Origin: Anaerolineales bacterium
Lineage (GTDB): Bacteria; Chloroflexota; Anaerolineae; 4572-78; J111
Assembly: GCA_012032575.1 (NCBI GenBank)
Contig: JAAUSP010000015.1
Coordinates: 1 to 32,382 of the forward strand
DNA: 32,382 bases
Reading direction: 5' to 3'
Within the stretch, counting starts at the first letter, position 1. The number at the start of each line of letters is the position of its first letter. The translations under genes were made by a program, and so were the position numbers. The notes under the pieces were generated by a model. It made no database searches. It was not told the origin of the DNA and saw only the letters and a program-made list of their open reading frames with translations. This document shows, in pieces, positions 7,303 through 14,967 of this stretch.

Positions 7303-8174
7303 GCGGTTACGCCGGAACGCGCCAGGTGATCAAGGGCCTGGCCCAGAAATGTGCCGATCACGGCGTGCAAATTGTGAGCGGCATCGAGGTGACGGGTTAC
7401 GATGTGCAAGGCGGCCAGGTCAAGGCCGTCCACACCAACGAAGGGACCATCAAGTGCGATCTGGTTATCTGGGGACTGGGGGCGTGGACACCCAAACACT
7501 GGGAAATGCTCGGCCAGCCGCTGACGCTTGACTGCTATTATCCCGATGGCAGCGTGGTCAAAAATAAAGATATGTGGACCTACTGGCGGCTGCTGGAGGG
7601 GGAAGTCTACTATGACCAACCCTACCTAACGGCGGATGGCTTAAATCCGCCGGTGCTGCACGTCGAAAAAATGAACACGCCGGTGGTGGACGAAACGGGC
7701 CGGGAGCTGTCGGACCATTTGTACATTTATTACAAAAACGGCAACGAGCGCATGGATCGCCCCGGTTTGCAGGGCGGGACCATCCCGATCAAGCTTGGCC
7801 CCAAAGCCGCCACCGATCCCTACGGCCACGCCAACGACGAATACCAGGCCGAGCCGGGATTTGCCGATTACATGTGCGCGGCTATGGCCCAAACGATGGG
7901 TCGCTTTGAGGGCATCCGGCCCCACTTCCGCGAGCGGCGCAACGGCGGCATCGGCGCGTTTACCCCGGACAATATCCCTATTTTCGATTGGGTTGCGCCC
8001 AATGTGTACATGATCGCCGACAGCAACCACGGCTTCAAAATGACCGGCGTGGGCAAGCTGCTGGCTAAGTACCTCATGGGCGACAACGTGCCCGAACTCA
8101 AGCCCTTTACCCTGGACCGCTTTGCCGAGGGCCGCACCTTCGGCAAGTCGAACAGCCACTCGCCCTGGGTGTAG
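7281..8174 (+). CDS. DAO-family FAD-dependent oxidoreductase, C-terminal part
   Basis: This continues the enzyme begun at 6844; with one A restored the protein is about 443 residues. It contains the GYAGTRQVIKGLAQKCADHG helix, the CDLVIWGLGAWTPKHW segment that closes the FAD site, and the C-terminal FAD loop (NIPIFDWVAPNVYMIADSNHG, then GFKMTGVGKLLAKYLM). Compared with SoxB at 9252 it has a longer middle section (about 7560-7900) with a tyrosine- and proline-rich insert. It is therefore a divergent paralogue, not a second soxB. A secondary or methylated amine is the likely substrate class, and oxygen or a carrier the acceptor; neither can be fixed from sequence. The start at 7281 is nominal, within conserved sequence. 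Confidence 0.82.
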   Translation: MALHERVSGYAGTRQVIKGLAQKCADHGVQIVSGIEVTGYDVQGGQVKAVHTNEGTIKCDLVIWGLGAWTPKHWEMLGQPLTLDCYYPDGSVVKNKDMWTYWRLLEGEVYYDQPYLTADGLNPPVLHVEKMNTPVVDETGRELSDHLYIYYKNGNERMDRPGLQGGTIPIKLGPKAATDPYGHANDEYQAEPGFADYMCAAMAQTMGRFEGIRPHFRERRNGGIGAFTPDNIPIFDWVAPNVYMIADSNHGFKMTGVGKLLAKYLMGDNVPELKPFTLDRFAEGRTFGKSNSHSPWV

Positions 8175-8504
8175 CGGGAGCATTATCGCCCGTTTTGAGG
8201 TATCTTCTCAATAAGTAGGGGCGAACCCTTGCGGTCGCCCCCTGGGCAGGCGCGAGGCCGTGCCCCTACCCCGAATTATTGAGAAGATACGTTTTGAGCA
8301 ATAAAACGGGGAGTGCAAAAGCTTTGCTTTTGCACTCCAATCAAGGAGCAGGCTGGGACATCGTGATAAATATTGTCTCAGCCTCTCTTCATAGTTATCG
8401 CCCGACTATCGCAGAGCCGTTGTGATTGGAAATAAATTCTCTAAACCGGCTTCGGATTATCTCTCATTGAGCTTAAATTTTCATCTGTAGAGGATTGCAG
8501 AAAA
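8175..8504. other. 330-bp intergenic region with three hairpins, no gene
   Basis: Hairpin 1: GTATCTTCTCAATAA at 8200-8214 is perfectly inverted at 8276-8290, with GTAGGGGC (8215-8222) inverted at 8262-8269. Hairpin 2: 8310-8338 has a perfect 13-bp stem (GGAGTGCAAAAGC) and a 3-base loop. Hairpin 3: AGGCTGGGACA at 8350-8360 pairs with 8374-8384 with one mismatch. Beyond 8385 the sequence is ordinary AT-rich leader. None is followed by a clear T-run. Confidence 0.75.
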
Positions 8505-9140
8505 ATGCCAACACTTACCGATTTCACTCGTCTGGACTGGTCGGACATTTTGCCTGACCGACCTTTTACCAACCCTGACCAAAATGCCGAAGATTTGCTT
8601 CATTTGCAATATATGGCCGGCAAACTGCGCCAGCTTTTGAGCCAGCCTGAGTTTATTCCGGTTCAACCTCGGCCTTATGTGTTGTTTTTGGAAGAAAGCG
8701 GCGGCCGCCGCCATCGGATTGCCATTACTCGACCGGAAGAATTGTTGGTTCTGACCGAACTGGTTGTGGTCGGCTTTTGTGGCACCAAATGGCCGGAGGC
8801 CGACCGCAGCCCGCTCGATGCCGCGGATGCGGAACTGCTCAACGAATTTATGCAGCATCCGCACCTGCTCAGCTACAGTTCCCTGGAAATAGAGGGCGGC
8901 AACTGGCGCAACCTGGTCTTGTTCAGTCACCCGCAGGGGATTGGCCATTGGGCCATCAGTATGAAACACGTCTATGCGGCTCAGGAACTATCGCCCGGCT
9001 ATTACCGGCACATCCGGCTCCACAATGGACTGCTGCCCGGCGGCTTGCTGTCGGGCAGCGAAATTGTCCTGATCCGGACCAAGTATTATGATTATCAGGA
9101 CCAGCCTCTCTGGTGGGCGGTGCGGGAGTTGCAGGCGTAA
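8505..9140 (+). CDS. Conserved-looking protein of unknown function
   Basis: The 211-residue product is not recognised. It is soluble, with no signal peptide or membrane segment, and rich in aromatic residues. The N-terminal part (about 1-60) is helical. A middle segment (about 60-95) reads like alternating strands (RPYVLFLEESGGRRHRIAIT). A later part has a GIGHWAISMKHVYAAQELSPGYY-like stretch and many Trp/His. Codon use matches the neighbours, and the frame is continuous with no repeat, supporting a real gene. It ends nine bases before the soxB promoter, so it is probably not cotranscribed with sox. Confidence 0.65.
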   Translation: MPTLTDFTRLDWSDILPDRPFTNPDQNAEDLLHLQYMAGKLRQLLSQPEFIPVQPRPYVLFLEESGGRRHRIAITRPEELLVLTELVVVGFCGTKWPEADRSPLDAADAELLNEFMQHPHLLSYSSLEIEGGNWRNLVLFSHPQGIGHWAISMKHVYAAQELSPGYYRHIRLHNGLLPGGLLSGSEIVLIRTKYYDYQDQPLWWAVRELQA

Positions 9141-9149
9141 GGTAACTGC

Positions 9150-9177
9150 TTGACACGGTTTGAAAACGTGTTAAAAT
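9150..9177 (+). promoter_or_regulatory. Sigma70-type promoter for the sox genes
   Basis: A perfect TTGACA at 9150-9155, a 16-base spacer and TAAAAT at 9172-9177. An ACACG/CGTGT inverted pair spans 9153-9171. The predicted start is near 9184, about 68 bases before soxB. Confidence 0.7.
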
Positions 9178-9209
9178 GGCCTGACTTCTCTAATAATTTG
9201 GGAACTTGG

Positions 9210-9224
9210 TTGCGTATTGTGCAA
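9210..9224. promoter_or_regulatory. Predicted IclR operator upstream of soxB
   Basis: TTGCGTATTGTGCAA has TTGC-N7-GCAA symmetry. Its reverse complement matches the palindrome before iclR (3615-3629) at 14 of 15 bases. Both sites lie 24-33 bases after the -10 box and are followed by CAATT. Confidence 0.6.
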
Positions 9225-9251
9225 CAATTATCGTAAGGAAAGCAACAGCCT

Positions 9252-10490
9252 ATGTCAATCAAATTACTGAAACAGGGCTTGAACGGTCACAAACCCCTGG
9301 AGCCGATGTGGCGACAGCAGCCGCTTAAAGACAGCTACGATGTGGTCATCATCGGTGGGGGGGCGCACGGGTTGGCCTGCGCTTATTACCTGGCCAAGCA
9401 CCACAATATCACCAATGTGGCGGTGCTGGAAAAAGCTTACCTGGGCAGCGGCGGCAGCGGTCGCAATACAGCCATTGTTCGCTCCAACTATCTCACCCCC
9501 GAAGGCATTCTCTTTTACGATGAGAGCGTCAAACTGTACGAGGACATGGCCGAGGAACTTGACTTTAATGTGATGTTCTCGCAGCGTGGCCACCTGACCC
9601 TGGCCCACACCGACGCCTCCCTGCGGACCATGCGCTGGCGGGCTGAGGTCAACCAGATTCAGGGGGTCAACAGCCGGGTGATTTACCCCGACGAAATCAA
9701 AAAACTGGTTCCGTATATGGACCTCAGCGACCACCCGCGTTACCCGGTCATGGGGGCGCTTTACCACCCGCCGGGGGGGATTATCCGGCACGATGCGGTG
9801 GTCTGGGGTTATGCCCGTGACGCCGACAAACGGGGCGTTCATCTGCACCAAAAAACCGAAGTGACCGGCATCGAGGTGGAACACAACCGGGTCGTCGGAG
9901 TCAGAACCAATCGCGGCACGATAAAAACCGGCACGGTCCTCAATGCGACCGCCGGGTGGGCCACTTTAATTGCCGATATGGTCGGCGTCAAGCTGCCGAT
10001 TGAGACCCGCCCGCTGCAAGCCTGTGTCACCGAGCCGCTCAAACCTTTCCTTGATGTCGTAATTGTATCGGGTACGCTCCATTTTTATTTAAGCCAGAGC
10101 GACCGGGGCGAGCTGGTGATGGGGGCGGAGGTTGACCCCTTTACCTCTTATTCACAGGACTCGACTTTGAATTTTGTCGAAGGGCTGGCGGCGCACGTGC
10201 TGGAGTTGTTCCCCTCGCTGGCCAAGGTGCGTCTGATGCGTCAATGGGCCGGCCTGTGTGACATGACCCCCGACTACAGCCCCATCATGGGCTTCACCCC
10301 GGTGGAAGGGTTTCTGGTGGATGTCGGCTGGGGGACTTACGGTTTCAAAGCCTCGCCGGTTTCCGGCAAACGCATGGCCGAGTTGATTGCCACCAATCGC
10401 ACCCCCGACTTGATCGCGCCCTTCAACTATGACCGTTTTGTTCAGGGCAAGCTGGTCGGCGAAAAAGGGGCGGCGTCGGTAGGACACTGA
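9252..10490 (+). CDS. soxB: Sarcosine oxidase, beta subunit
   Basis: The 412-residue flavoprotein subunit of heterotetrameric sarcosine oxidase oxidises the N-methyl group of sarcosine to give glycine and an activated one-carbon unit. The FAD motif VVIIGGGAHGLACAYYLA is at residues 31-48, the second strand AVLEKAYLGSGGSGRNT at 57-73, and the C-terminal FAD loop DYSPIMGF/GFLVDVGWGTYGFKASP is near the end. His 180 in IIRHDAVVWGYAR sits where SoxB proteins carry covalently bound FMN; this is alignment from memory. Length is normal for SoxB. The start follows TAAGGAA. It heads the cluster soxB-soxD-soxA-NUDIX-soxG and has a good promoter with an IclR-like operator in its leader. Confidence 0.92.
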   Translation: MSIKLLKQGLNGHKPLEPMWRQQPLKDSYDVVIIGGGAHGLACAYYLAKHHNITNVAVLEKAYLGSGGSGRNTAIVRSNYLTPEGILFYDESVKLYEDMAEELDFNVMFSQRGHLTLAHTDASLRTMRWRAEVNQIQGVNSRVIYPDEIKKLVPYMDLSDHPRYPVMGALYHPPGGIIRHDAVVWGYARDADKRGVHLHQKTEVTGIEVEHNRVVGVRTNRGTIKTGTVLNATAGWATLIADMVGVKLPIETRPLQACVTEPLKPFLDVVIVSGTLHFYLSQSDRGELVMGAEVDPFTSYSQDSTLNFVEGLAAHVLELFPSLAKVRLMRQWAGLCDMTPDYSPIMGFTPVEGFLVDVGWGTYGFKASPVSGKRMAELIATNRTPDLIAPFNYDRFVQGKLVGEKGAASVGH

Positions 10491-10524
10491 TTAATTGTGA
10501 ATGGTGAATTGTCAATTGTGAATG
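10491..10524. repeat. 34-bp AATTGTGAATTG repeat after soxB, copy 1
   Basis: It starts directly after the soxB TGA. A second copy with one mismatch starts at the soxD stop (10883-10916). The core AATTGTCAATT is palindromic. Confidence 0.8.
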
Positions 10525-10577
10525 GTTAACTGAAGGATGGGACCAAGTAGCAGGGGCGTGAGGGGTAATAAATCCCC

Positions 10578-10609
10578 CGTCTACCGTCTACTGTCTACCG
10601 TCTACTATT
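10578..10609. repeat. GTCTACC tandem repeat in soxD leader
   Basis: Units GTCTACC/GTCTACT end in TACTATTTCAGGAG, the soxD ribosome site. The same arrangement precedes the FAD oxidoreductase at 6797-6838. Confidence 0.75.
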
Positions 10610-10622
10610 TCAGGAGTTTGAA

Positions 10623-10886
10623 ATGATTCTACTAACCTGTCCCAACTGCGGCGAACGAAATGTGGCCGAGTTTCGGTTTGGGGGGGAATACAAAAGCCGG
10701 CCCCAAAACCCCGAAGACGGCGCTGCTGACGTGGCCTGGGCGGAATATCTGCATTTCAAGGCGAACAAGCTGGGTATCCAGAAAGAGTGGTGGTATCACC
10801 GGGCCGGCTGCGGGACGTGGTTTCTGGCTGAACGGCACACCAAAACCCACGTGGTGGAGAAAACGTATCTGTGGGAACCAAATTAA
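10623..10886 (+). CDS. soxD: Sarcosine oxidase, delta subunit
   Basis: The 87-residue product has the small zinc-binding delta subunit pattern. It starts MILLTCPNCGERNVAEF and continues with GEYKSRP, then WWYHRAGCGTWF. Cys 6, Cys 9, His 59 and Cys 63 occupy the positions known as zinc ligands in sarcosine oxidase structures. Length is as expected (about 85-100). AGGAG lies just upstream of the ATG. It stands between soxB and soxA as in known sox operons. The delta subunit is structural and helps hold the complex together. Confidence 0.93.
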   Translation: MILLTCPNCGERNVAEFRFGGEYKSRPQNPEDGAADVAWAEYLHFKANKLGIQKEWWYHRAGCGTWFLAERHTKTHVVEKTYLWEPN

Positions 10887-10916
10887 TTGTGAATTGTGAA
10901 TTGTCAATTGTGAATG
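10883..10916. repeat. 34-bp AATTGTGAATTG repeat after soxD, copy 2
   Basis: It overlaps the soxD TAA and differs from 10491-10524 at one base. Confidence 0.8.
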
Positions 10917-10928
10917 TTCGTCTTCTCT

Positions 10929-11060
10929 GTAACTACTCAGCCATGTCATTTCGAGCGACGTTAGAAGCGAGAAATCTTTTAATCCGTAGTTTGCAGAGAC
11001 AACGGTCTCAAAGATTTCTCGGCTTTCAGCCTCGAAATGACATGAGGGCTGAGTAGTTAC
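10929..11060. repeat. Dispersed palindromic element, family A, copy 2
   Basis: The left arm 10929-10954 (GTAACTACTCAGCCATGTCA then TTTCGA) is inverted as the right arm 11032-11060, identical apart from three extra bases. It is the cleanest copy. It fills most of the soxD-soxA gap and ends 20 bases before the soxA ATG. Confidence 0.85.
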
Positions 11061-11080
11061 AATTAGCAGGAGTCTGCCTC

Positions 11081-13042
11081 ATGAGTGTAAAAACGAACCC
11101 TGAAGGATCAGCGGCTTTAACGCAAAAAGCGGCGAACCGGCTGCCTGGTCATCCGTCGCAGCGGATCAACCGGGCTGAATTGGTTGAATTTGAATTTAAC
11201 GGCAAGAAATACCCGGCTTTTTCCGGTGACACCATCGCCAGCGCTTTGTGGGCGGCGGGGGTCAGGGTGTTGGGCCGTTCGTTCAAGTATCACCGGCCGC
11301 GCGGGCCGTTTGCTTTCACCTCTGCCGACACCAATGCCCTGGTGCGGGTAGACGACGAGCCGAATGCGCGGGCCAGCGCCACGCTGGTCAAACCGGGCAT
11401 GGTGGTCAAACCGCAGAATACCTGGCCTTCGCTTGATGCCGATATTATGTCGCTGACCGGGTTGGGGTCGCGCTTTATGCCGGTTGGTTTTTATTATAAA
11501 ACCTTCATCCGGCCCAAGGCGTTGTGGCCCACCTATGAAAAGGTGCTGCGTAATGCCGCCGGCCTGGGTGAAGTCAATACGGATGTGCCGGACACCTATT
11601 ACGACAAAAAGTATGAATTTGCCGAGGTGCTGGTCATCGGCGGGGGGCCGGCGGGGTTGAGCGCGGCCCTGAGCGCGGCCAAAGCCGGGGCGCGAACTCT
11701 GCTGCTGGAAGAAAACCCCTTCCTGGGGGGCCACCTCGCCTACGAACGGCAAACCGTCGAAACCGAGTCCGGCCCGGTAGTGGCCTACGAACTGGCCGAA
11801 CAGTTGGCCCAGCAGGCCGCCGGGCAGCCCAATCTTCAGATTGAATTAAACACCATGGCTTTCGGTATTTACGATCACAACTGGGTCGGCGCAGTCAAGG
11901 ACGAAACCCGGCTGCTCAAAATTCGGGCCAAAACGATTGTGGTCGCCAACGGTGCGTTGGAGCGCCCGCTTATTTTCGATAACAGTGACTTGCCGGGCGT
12001 GCTGCTCGGTTCGGCGGCGCAGCGCTTGATCCATTTGTATGGCGTTCAGCCGGGCAAGCGAGCGGTGGTGCTGTCGGGCAACGACGATGGTTTGCAGGTG
12101 GCCCTCGATCTGCTGGGGGCGGGGGTCAAACTGGCGGCGGTGGCAGAACTGCGGGGCGAGGTCAACAGCCCGCAGGCGATCAAATTACAGCAGGCCGGGA
12201 TTGAAATCAAAACCAATTATGTGGTGGTGGGAGCCAAAGGCAGCAAAGAAGTGAGCGGAGCGATGCTGGTCCCACTGGACGGCAATGGTCAGCCCCAAAC
12301 GGCGGGCGCGGAATATGTATCGTGCGACCTGCTGGTGACATCGGTGGGCTGGACGGCGGCGCTGGGGCTGTTGAGTCAGGCCAAAGCCAAAACGGCTTAT
12401 GATGAGGCCCGCGCCGAACTGCTGCCGACTCAATTGCCGGCCAAAATTCACGTCGCCGGGCGGGTCAACGGGACGCACTCGGTTCTGGCCGAACTGCTCG
12501 AAGGGCAGGTGGCCGGATTGAACGCGGCGGCAGAGGCCGGTTTCGGCGGCGGCGCGGCGGCAAAATTGAGCAAACAGGTGGCCGGATTGAAAGTAGCCGA
12601 ACCGGTGCGTAACTCCGCCTGGGTTTATGTGCCCGGCGGCAAAAAGAGCTTTATCAGCTTCGACGAGGATGTGAGCGTCAAAGATTTAAAGGACGCCGTG
12701 GCCGAAGGCTATAACAGCATGGAACTGCTCAAGCGCTACAGCACCTTGAGCATGGGGCCAAGCCAGGGCAAGTACGAAAACGCCAACACCATGGCTCTCT
12801 GCGCCGAGGCTAATGACCTGCCCGTTGGCGAGGCCGGCCTGACCACCAGTCGCCCGCCCTTTAGCTCGGTGCCGCTGGGTACGTTGGCGGGTCGGGTGAT
12901 GGAGCCGGTCAAGTATACGCCGATGCATAGCTGGCACGTGGCGCGGGGAGCCAGGCTGATGAACGCCGGCTTGTGGAAGCGCCTGATAATTATGGCGACC
13001 CGACGGCGGAAGTGCTGGGGACGCGCAACGGCCTGGGCCTGA
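11081..13042 (+). CDS. soxA: Sarcosine oxidase, alpha subunit, N-terminal part (frameshifted)
   Basis: The 653-residue frame carries the first two thirds of SoxA. An N-terminal Fer2_4-like domain (about residues 33-110; AFSGDTIASALWAAGVRVLG, then FKYHRPRGPF) is followed by an NAD-binding pyridine-nucleotide disulfide oxidoreductase domain (VLVIGGGPAGLSAALSAA at about 183-200; TIVVANGALERPLIFDNSDLPGVLL further on). It then runs into the linker PVKYTPMHSWHVARGARLMNAGLWKR. The frame breaks at the CC at 12982-12983. A third C gives WKRPDNYGDPTAEVL, the usual SoxA reading, and joins the next frame; the final 15 residues as written are spurious. AGGAG precedes the ATG. With one base restored the protein is about 989 residues, normal for SoxA. 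Confidence 0.9.
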   Translation: MSVKTNPEGSAALTQKAANRLPGHPSQRINRAELVEFEFNGKKYPAFSGDTIASALWAAGVRVLGRSFKYHRPRGPFAFTSADTNALVRVDDEPNARASATLVKPGMVVKPQNTWPSLDADIMSLTGLGSRFMPVGFYYKTFIRPKALWPTYEKVLRNAAGLGEVNTDVPDTYYDKKYEFAEVLVIGGGPAGLSAALSAAKAGARTLLLEENPFLGGHLAYERQTVETESGPVVAYELAEQLAQQAAGQPNLQIELNTMAFGIYDHNWVGAVKDETRLLKIRAKTIVVANGALERPLIFDNSDLPGVLLGSAAQRLIHLYGVQPGKRAVVLSGNDDGLQVALDLLGAGVKLAAVAELRGEVNSPQAIKLQQAGIEIKTNYVVVGAKGSKEVSGAMLVPLDGNGQPQTAGAEYVSCDLLVTSVGWTAALGLLSQAKAKTAYDEARAELLPTQLPAKIHVAGRVNGTHSVLAELLEGQVAGLNAAAEAGFGGGAAAKLSKQVAGLKVAEPVRNSAWVYVPGGKKSFISFDEDVSVKDLKDAVAEGYNSMELLKRYSTLSMGPSQGKYENANTMALCAEANDLPVGEAGLTTSRPPFSSVPLGTLAGRVMEPVKYTPMHSWHVARGARLMNAGLWKRLIIMATRRRKCWGRATAWA

Positions 13043-14049
13043 TTGATGTCGGCACGCTGGGCAAGCTGCTCATCCGGGGCAAAGATATTCCGGCGCTGCT
13101 GGAGCGGCTGTACACCAACAAATGGAGCGGTCTGGCCGTGGGACGCGCCCGCTACGGGTTGATGATTAATGAAGAAGGTATTGTGGCCGATGACGGCGTG
13201 GCTGCCCGGTTGAGCGACGACGCCTGGTATGTCACCGTGACCACCGGCGGGGCCGAAGCGGTGTACGAGGGCATCGAGTGGAATTTGCAATCGGGCTGGA
13301 ACTACGAAGTTCACGTTTCCAACCTGACCGATACCTATACCGCCATGAACCTGACCGGTCCCCACGCCCGCGCGGCGCTTCAACCGCTGACCGAGATTGA
13401 CCTGAGCAACGAAGCCTTCCCCTACATGGGCGTCCGGCAGGGAACCGTGGCCGGGGTGCCGGTGATGCTGTTGCGGATTGGCTTCACCGGCGAGTTGGGC
13501 TACGAAATTCACGCCCCGGCGGGTCATGGCCTGTACCTGTGGGAAACGCTGCTGGCGGCGGGTCAGGCTTACAACATTACCCCCTTCGGCGTGGAAGCGC
13601 AGCGGATCATGCGCCTGGAAAAGGGCCATTTTATTGTCAGTCAGGACACTGACGGCCTGACCGACCCGTTCATGGCCGGTCTGGATTGGGCGGTCAAGCT
13701 AGACAAGCCCAATTTTGTGGGCAAGCCCAGCCTGGTCCGTATCCAGCAGCGTGGTGTGACCCACAAATTGGCGGGCTATGAAATGCTCGACCCGACTCTG
13801 GTGCCGGAAGAGGCCAACCAGATTGTTCAGCCCAACCCCCAGTGGCCCATCGGCCTGGAAATTATTGGCCGCGTCACCAGCTCTCGTTTCAGCCCGACGC
13901 TGAAAAAATCCATTGGCCTGTGCTGGCTGCCCGTCGAACGGAGCGCCCCCGGCTCTCAATTTACCGTGCGCATTCGCGGGGAACTGCATCAGGGCAAGGT
14001 TGTATCGCTGCCGTTTTATGACCCGGAAGGGGAGCGGTTGAAGAGTTAA
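12973..14049 (+). CDS. soxA: Sarcosine oxidase, alpha subunit, folate-binding C-terminal part
   Basis: This is the GcvT-like aminomethyltransferase domain of SoxA, which accepts the one-carbon unit from sarcosine onto tetrahydrofolate. Visible segments are GLIDVGTLGKLLIRGKD, the turn GRARYGLMINEEGIVADDGV, MNLTGPHARAAL, RIGFTGELGYEIHAPA and FGVEAQRIMRLEKGHFIV, followed by the smaller C-terminal barrel (IIGRVTSSRFSPTLKKSIGL). The ATG at 12973 lies in the natural linker and gives an unnatural first few residues (MEAP). True continuity is from residue P of WKRPDNYGDP at about 12982. The gene ends at 14049, immediately before a nested inverted repeat. Confidence 0.9.
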   Translation: MEAPDNYGDPTAEVLGTRNGLGLIDVGTLGKLLIRGKDIPALLERLYTNKWSGLAVGRARYGLMINEEGIVADDGVAARLSDDAWYVTVTTGGAEAVYEGIEWNLQSGWNYEVHVSNLTDTYTAMNLTGPHARAALQPLTEIDLSNEAFPYMGVRQGTVAGVPVMLLRIGFTGELGYEIHAPAGHGLYLWETLLAAGQAYNITPFGVEAQRIMRLEKGHFIVSQDTDGLTDPFMAGLDWAVKLDKPNFVGKPSLVRIQQRGVTHKLAGYEMLDPTLVPEEANQIVQPNPQWPIGLEIIGRVTSSRFSPTLKKSIGLCWLPVERSAPGSQFTVRIRGELHQGKVVSLPFYDPEGERLKS

Positions 14050-14260
14050 GGAGATTGGAGATTGGAGATTAGAGATTGGAGATTGAAAAAATCCTGGTTG
14101 ACTGACTAATTTGACCTTGTGGTTCAAATTAACCGCCGAGAGCGCAAAGTCCGCCGAGAGAATTATAAAAAATCTCTGCGTTTTCGGCGTCCTCAGCGGT
14201 GAAATATTAAATCTGTCAGTCAATCGGTGAAAAAATCTCTAATCTCCAATCTCTAATCTC
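14050..14260. repeat. Nested inverted repeats between soxA and NUDIX gene
   Basis: Outer arms: GGAGATT units at 14050-14085 are inverted at 14235-14260. Middle arms: TTGACTGAC at 14098-14106 is perfectly inverted at 14215-14223. Inner arms: ACCGCCGAGAGCGCAAAG (14132-14149) pairs imperfectly with CTCTGCGTTTTCGGCG/CTCAGCGGT (14174-14200). Each level has a different sequence. Confidence 0.8.
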
Positions 14261-14271
14261 AAGGCTTGAAA

Positions 14272-14814
14272 ATGCAGCCCTGGAAAACCCGCTCTCGCAA
14301 AACGGTACTCGATTACGGCAGGTTTTTGGTGGTGGAAGATCACACCATCGAACTGCCGGATGGCCGGGTGCTGGCCGATTGGCCCTGGCTGGTGACGCCT
14401 GAGTACGTCAATGTGGCGGCGGTGACGGTGGAAAATGAGTTTTTGTGTTTCCGCCAGACCAAGTATGCCGTGGGAGGTACTTCGCTGGCCCCGGTGGGCG
14501 GCTATCTCGACCGCGGGGAAGCGCCGCTGGCGGCGGCCCAGCGCGAACTGCGGGAGGAGACCGGCTACGAGTCGCCCGATTGGCTGAGTTTGGGCCGCTA
14601 TGCCGTAGATGGGAATCGCGGAGCAGGCACCGCTCATCTTTTTTTGGCTCGCCGGGCCAGGCGTGTCGCCGAGATCGAGGCGGATGATTTGGAAGAGCAG
14701 CAGTTGCTTCACCTCAGCCGGATAGAAGTTGAGGCAGCGCTGGCGGCGGGGGAGTTTAAGGTGCTGGCCTGGGCCGCCGTGATGGCGCTGGCCTTGCAGC
14801 GTTTGAAGGATTGA
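14272..14814 (+). CDS. NUDIX hydrolase
   Basis: The 180-residue product has a complete Nudix box: Gly 77, five residues, Glu 83, seven residues, then RELREETGY (91-99). The glutamates bind the metal for pyrophosphate hydrolysis. The N-terminal part (VVEDHTIELPDGRVL, then TPEYVNVAAVT) resembles ADP-ribose pyrophosphatase-type members, so a nucleoside-diphosphate-linked substrate such as ADP-ribose is plausible but unproven. It lies between soxA and soxG, a place usually empty in sox operons, and is flanked by repeat elements on both sides. It may have been inserted or may clear a by-product. The ATG at 14272 is preferred over a TTG at 14266. Confidence 0.88.
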   Translation: MQPWKTRSRKTVLDYGRFLVVEDHTIELPDGRVLADWPWLVTPEYVNVAAVTVENEFLCFRQTKYAVGGTSLAPVGGYLDRGEAPLAAAQRELREETGYESPDWLSLGRYAVDGNRGAGTAHLFLARRARRVAEIEADDLEEQQLLHLSRIEVEAALAAGEFKVLAWAAVMALALQRLKD

Positions 14815-14847
14815 ATTTACCTGGAGTGCAAAAGCTTATGAGGAAGT

Positions 14848-14941
14848 CATGTCATTCCGACCGCAGGGAGGAATCTCCTTTACCGCTACCCAAATTTTAT
14901 GGTGAGGGCGAGGATTTCTCGCTGGCGCTCGAAATGACATG
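14848..14941. repeat. Dispersed palindromic element, family A, shorter copy
   Basis: CATGTCATTCCGACCGCAGG at the left and CTCGAAATGACATG at the right are the inner arms of family A without the GTAACTACTCAG ends. GGAGTGCAAAAGCTT at 14823-14837 just before it matches half of the hairpin at 8310-8338. Confidence 0.7.
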
Positions 14942-14967
14942 TCAGGAACCGAAGGAGAACCTAACTG

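Noticed and set aside
8310..8338. Hairpin as a rho-independent terminator
   Set aside because: The stem is perfect but no T-run follows in the plus direction, and half of it recurs at 14823-14837 as repeat DNA.
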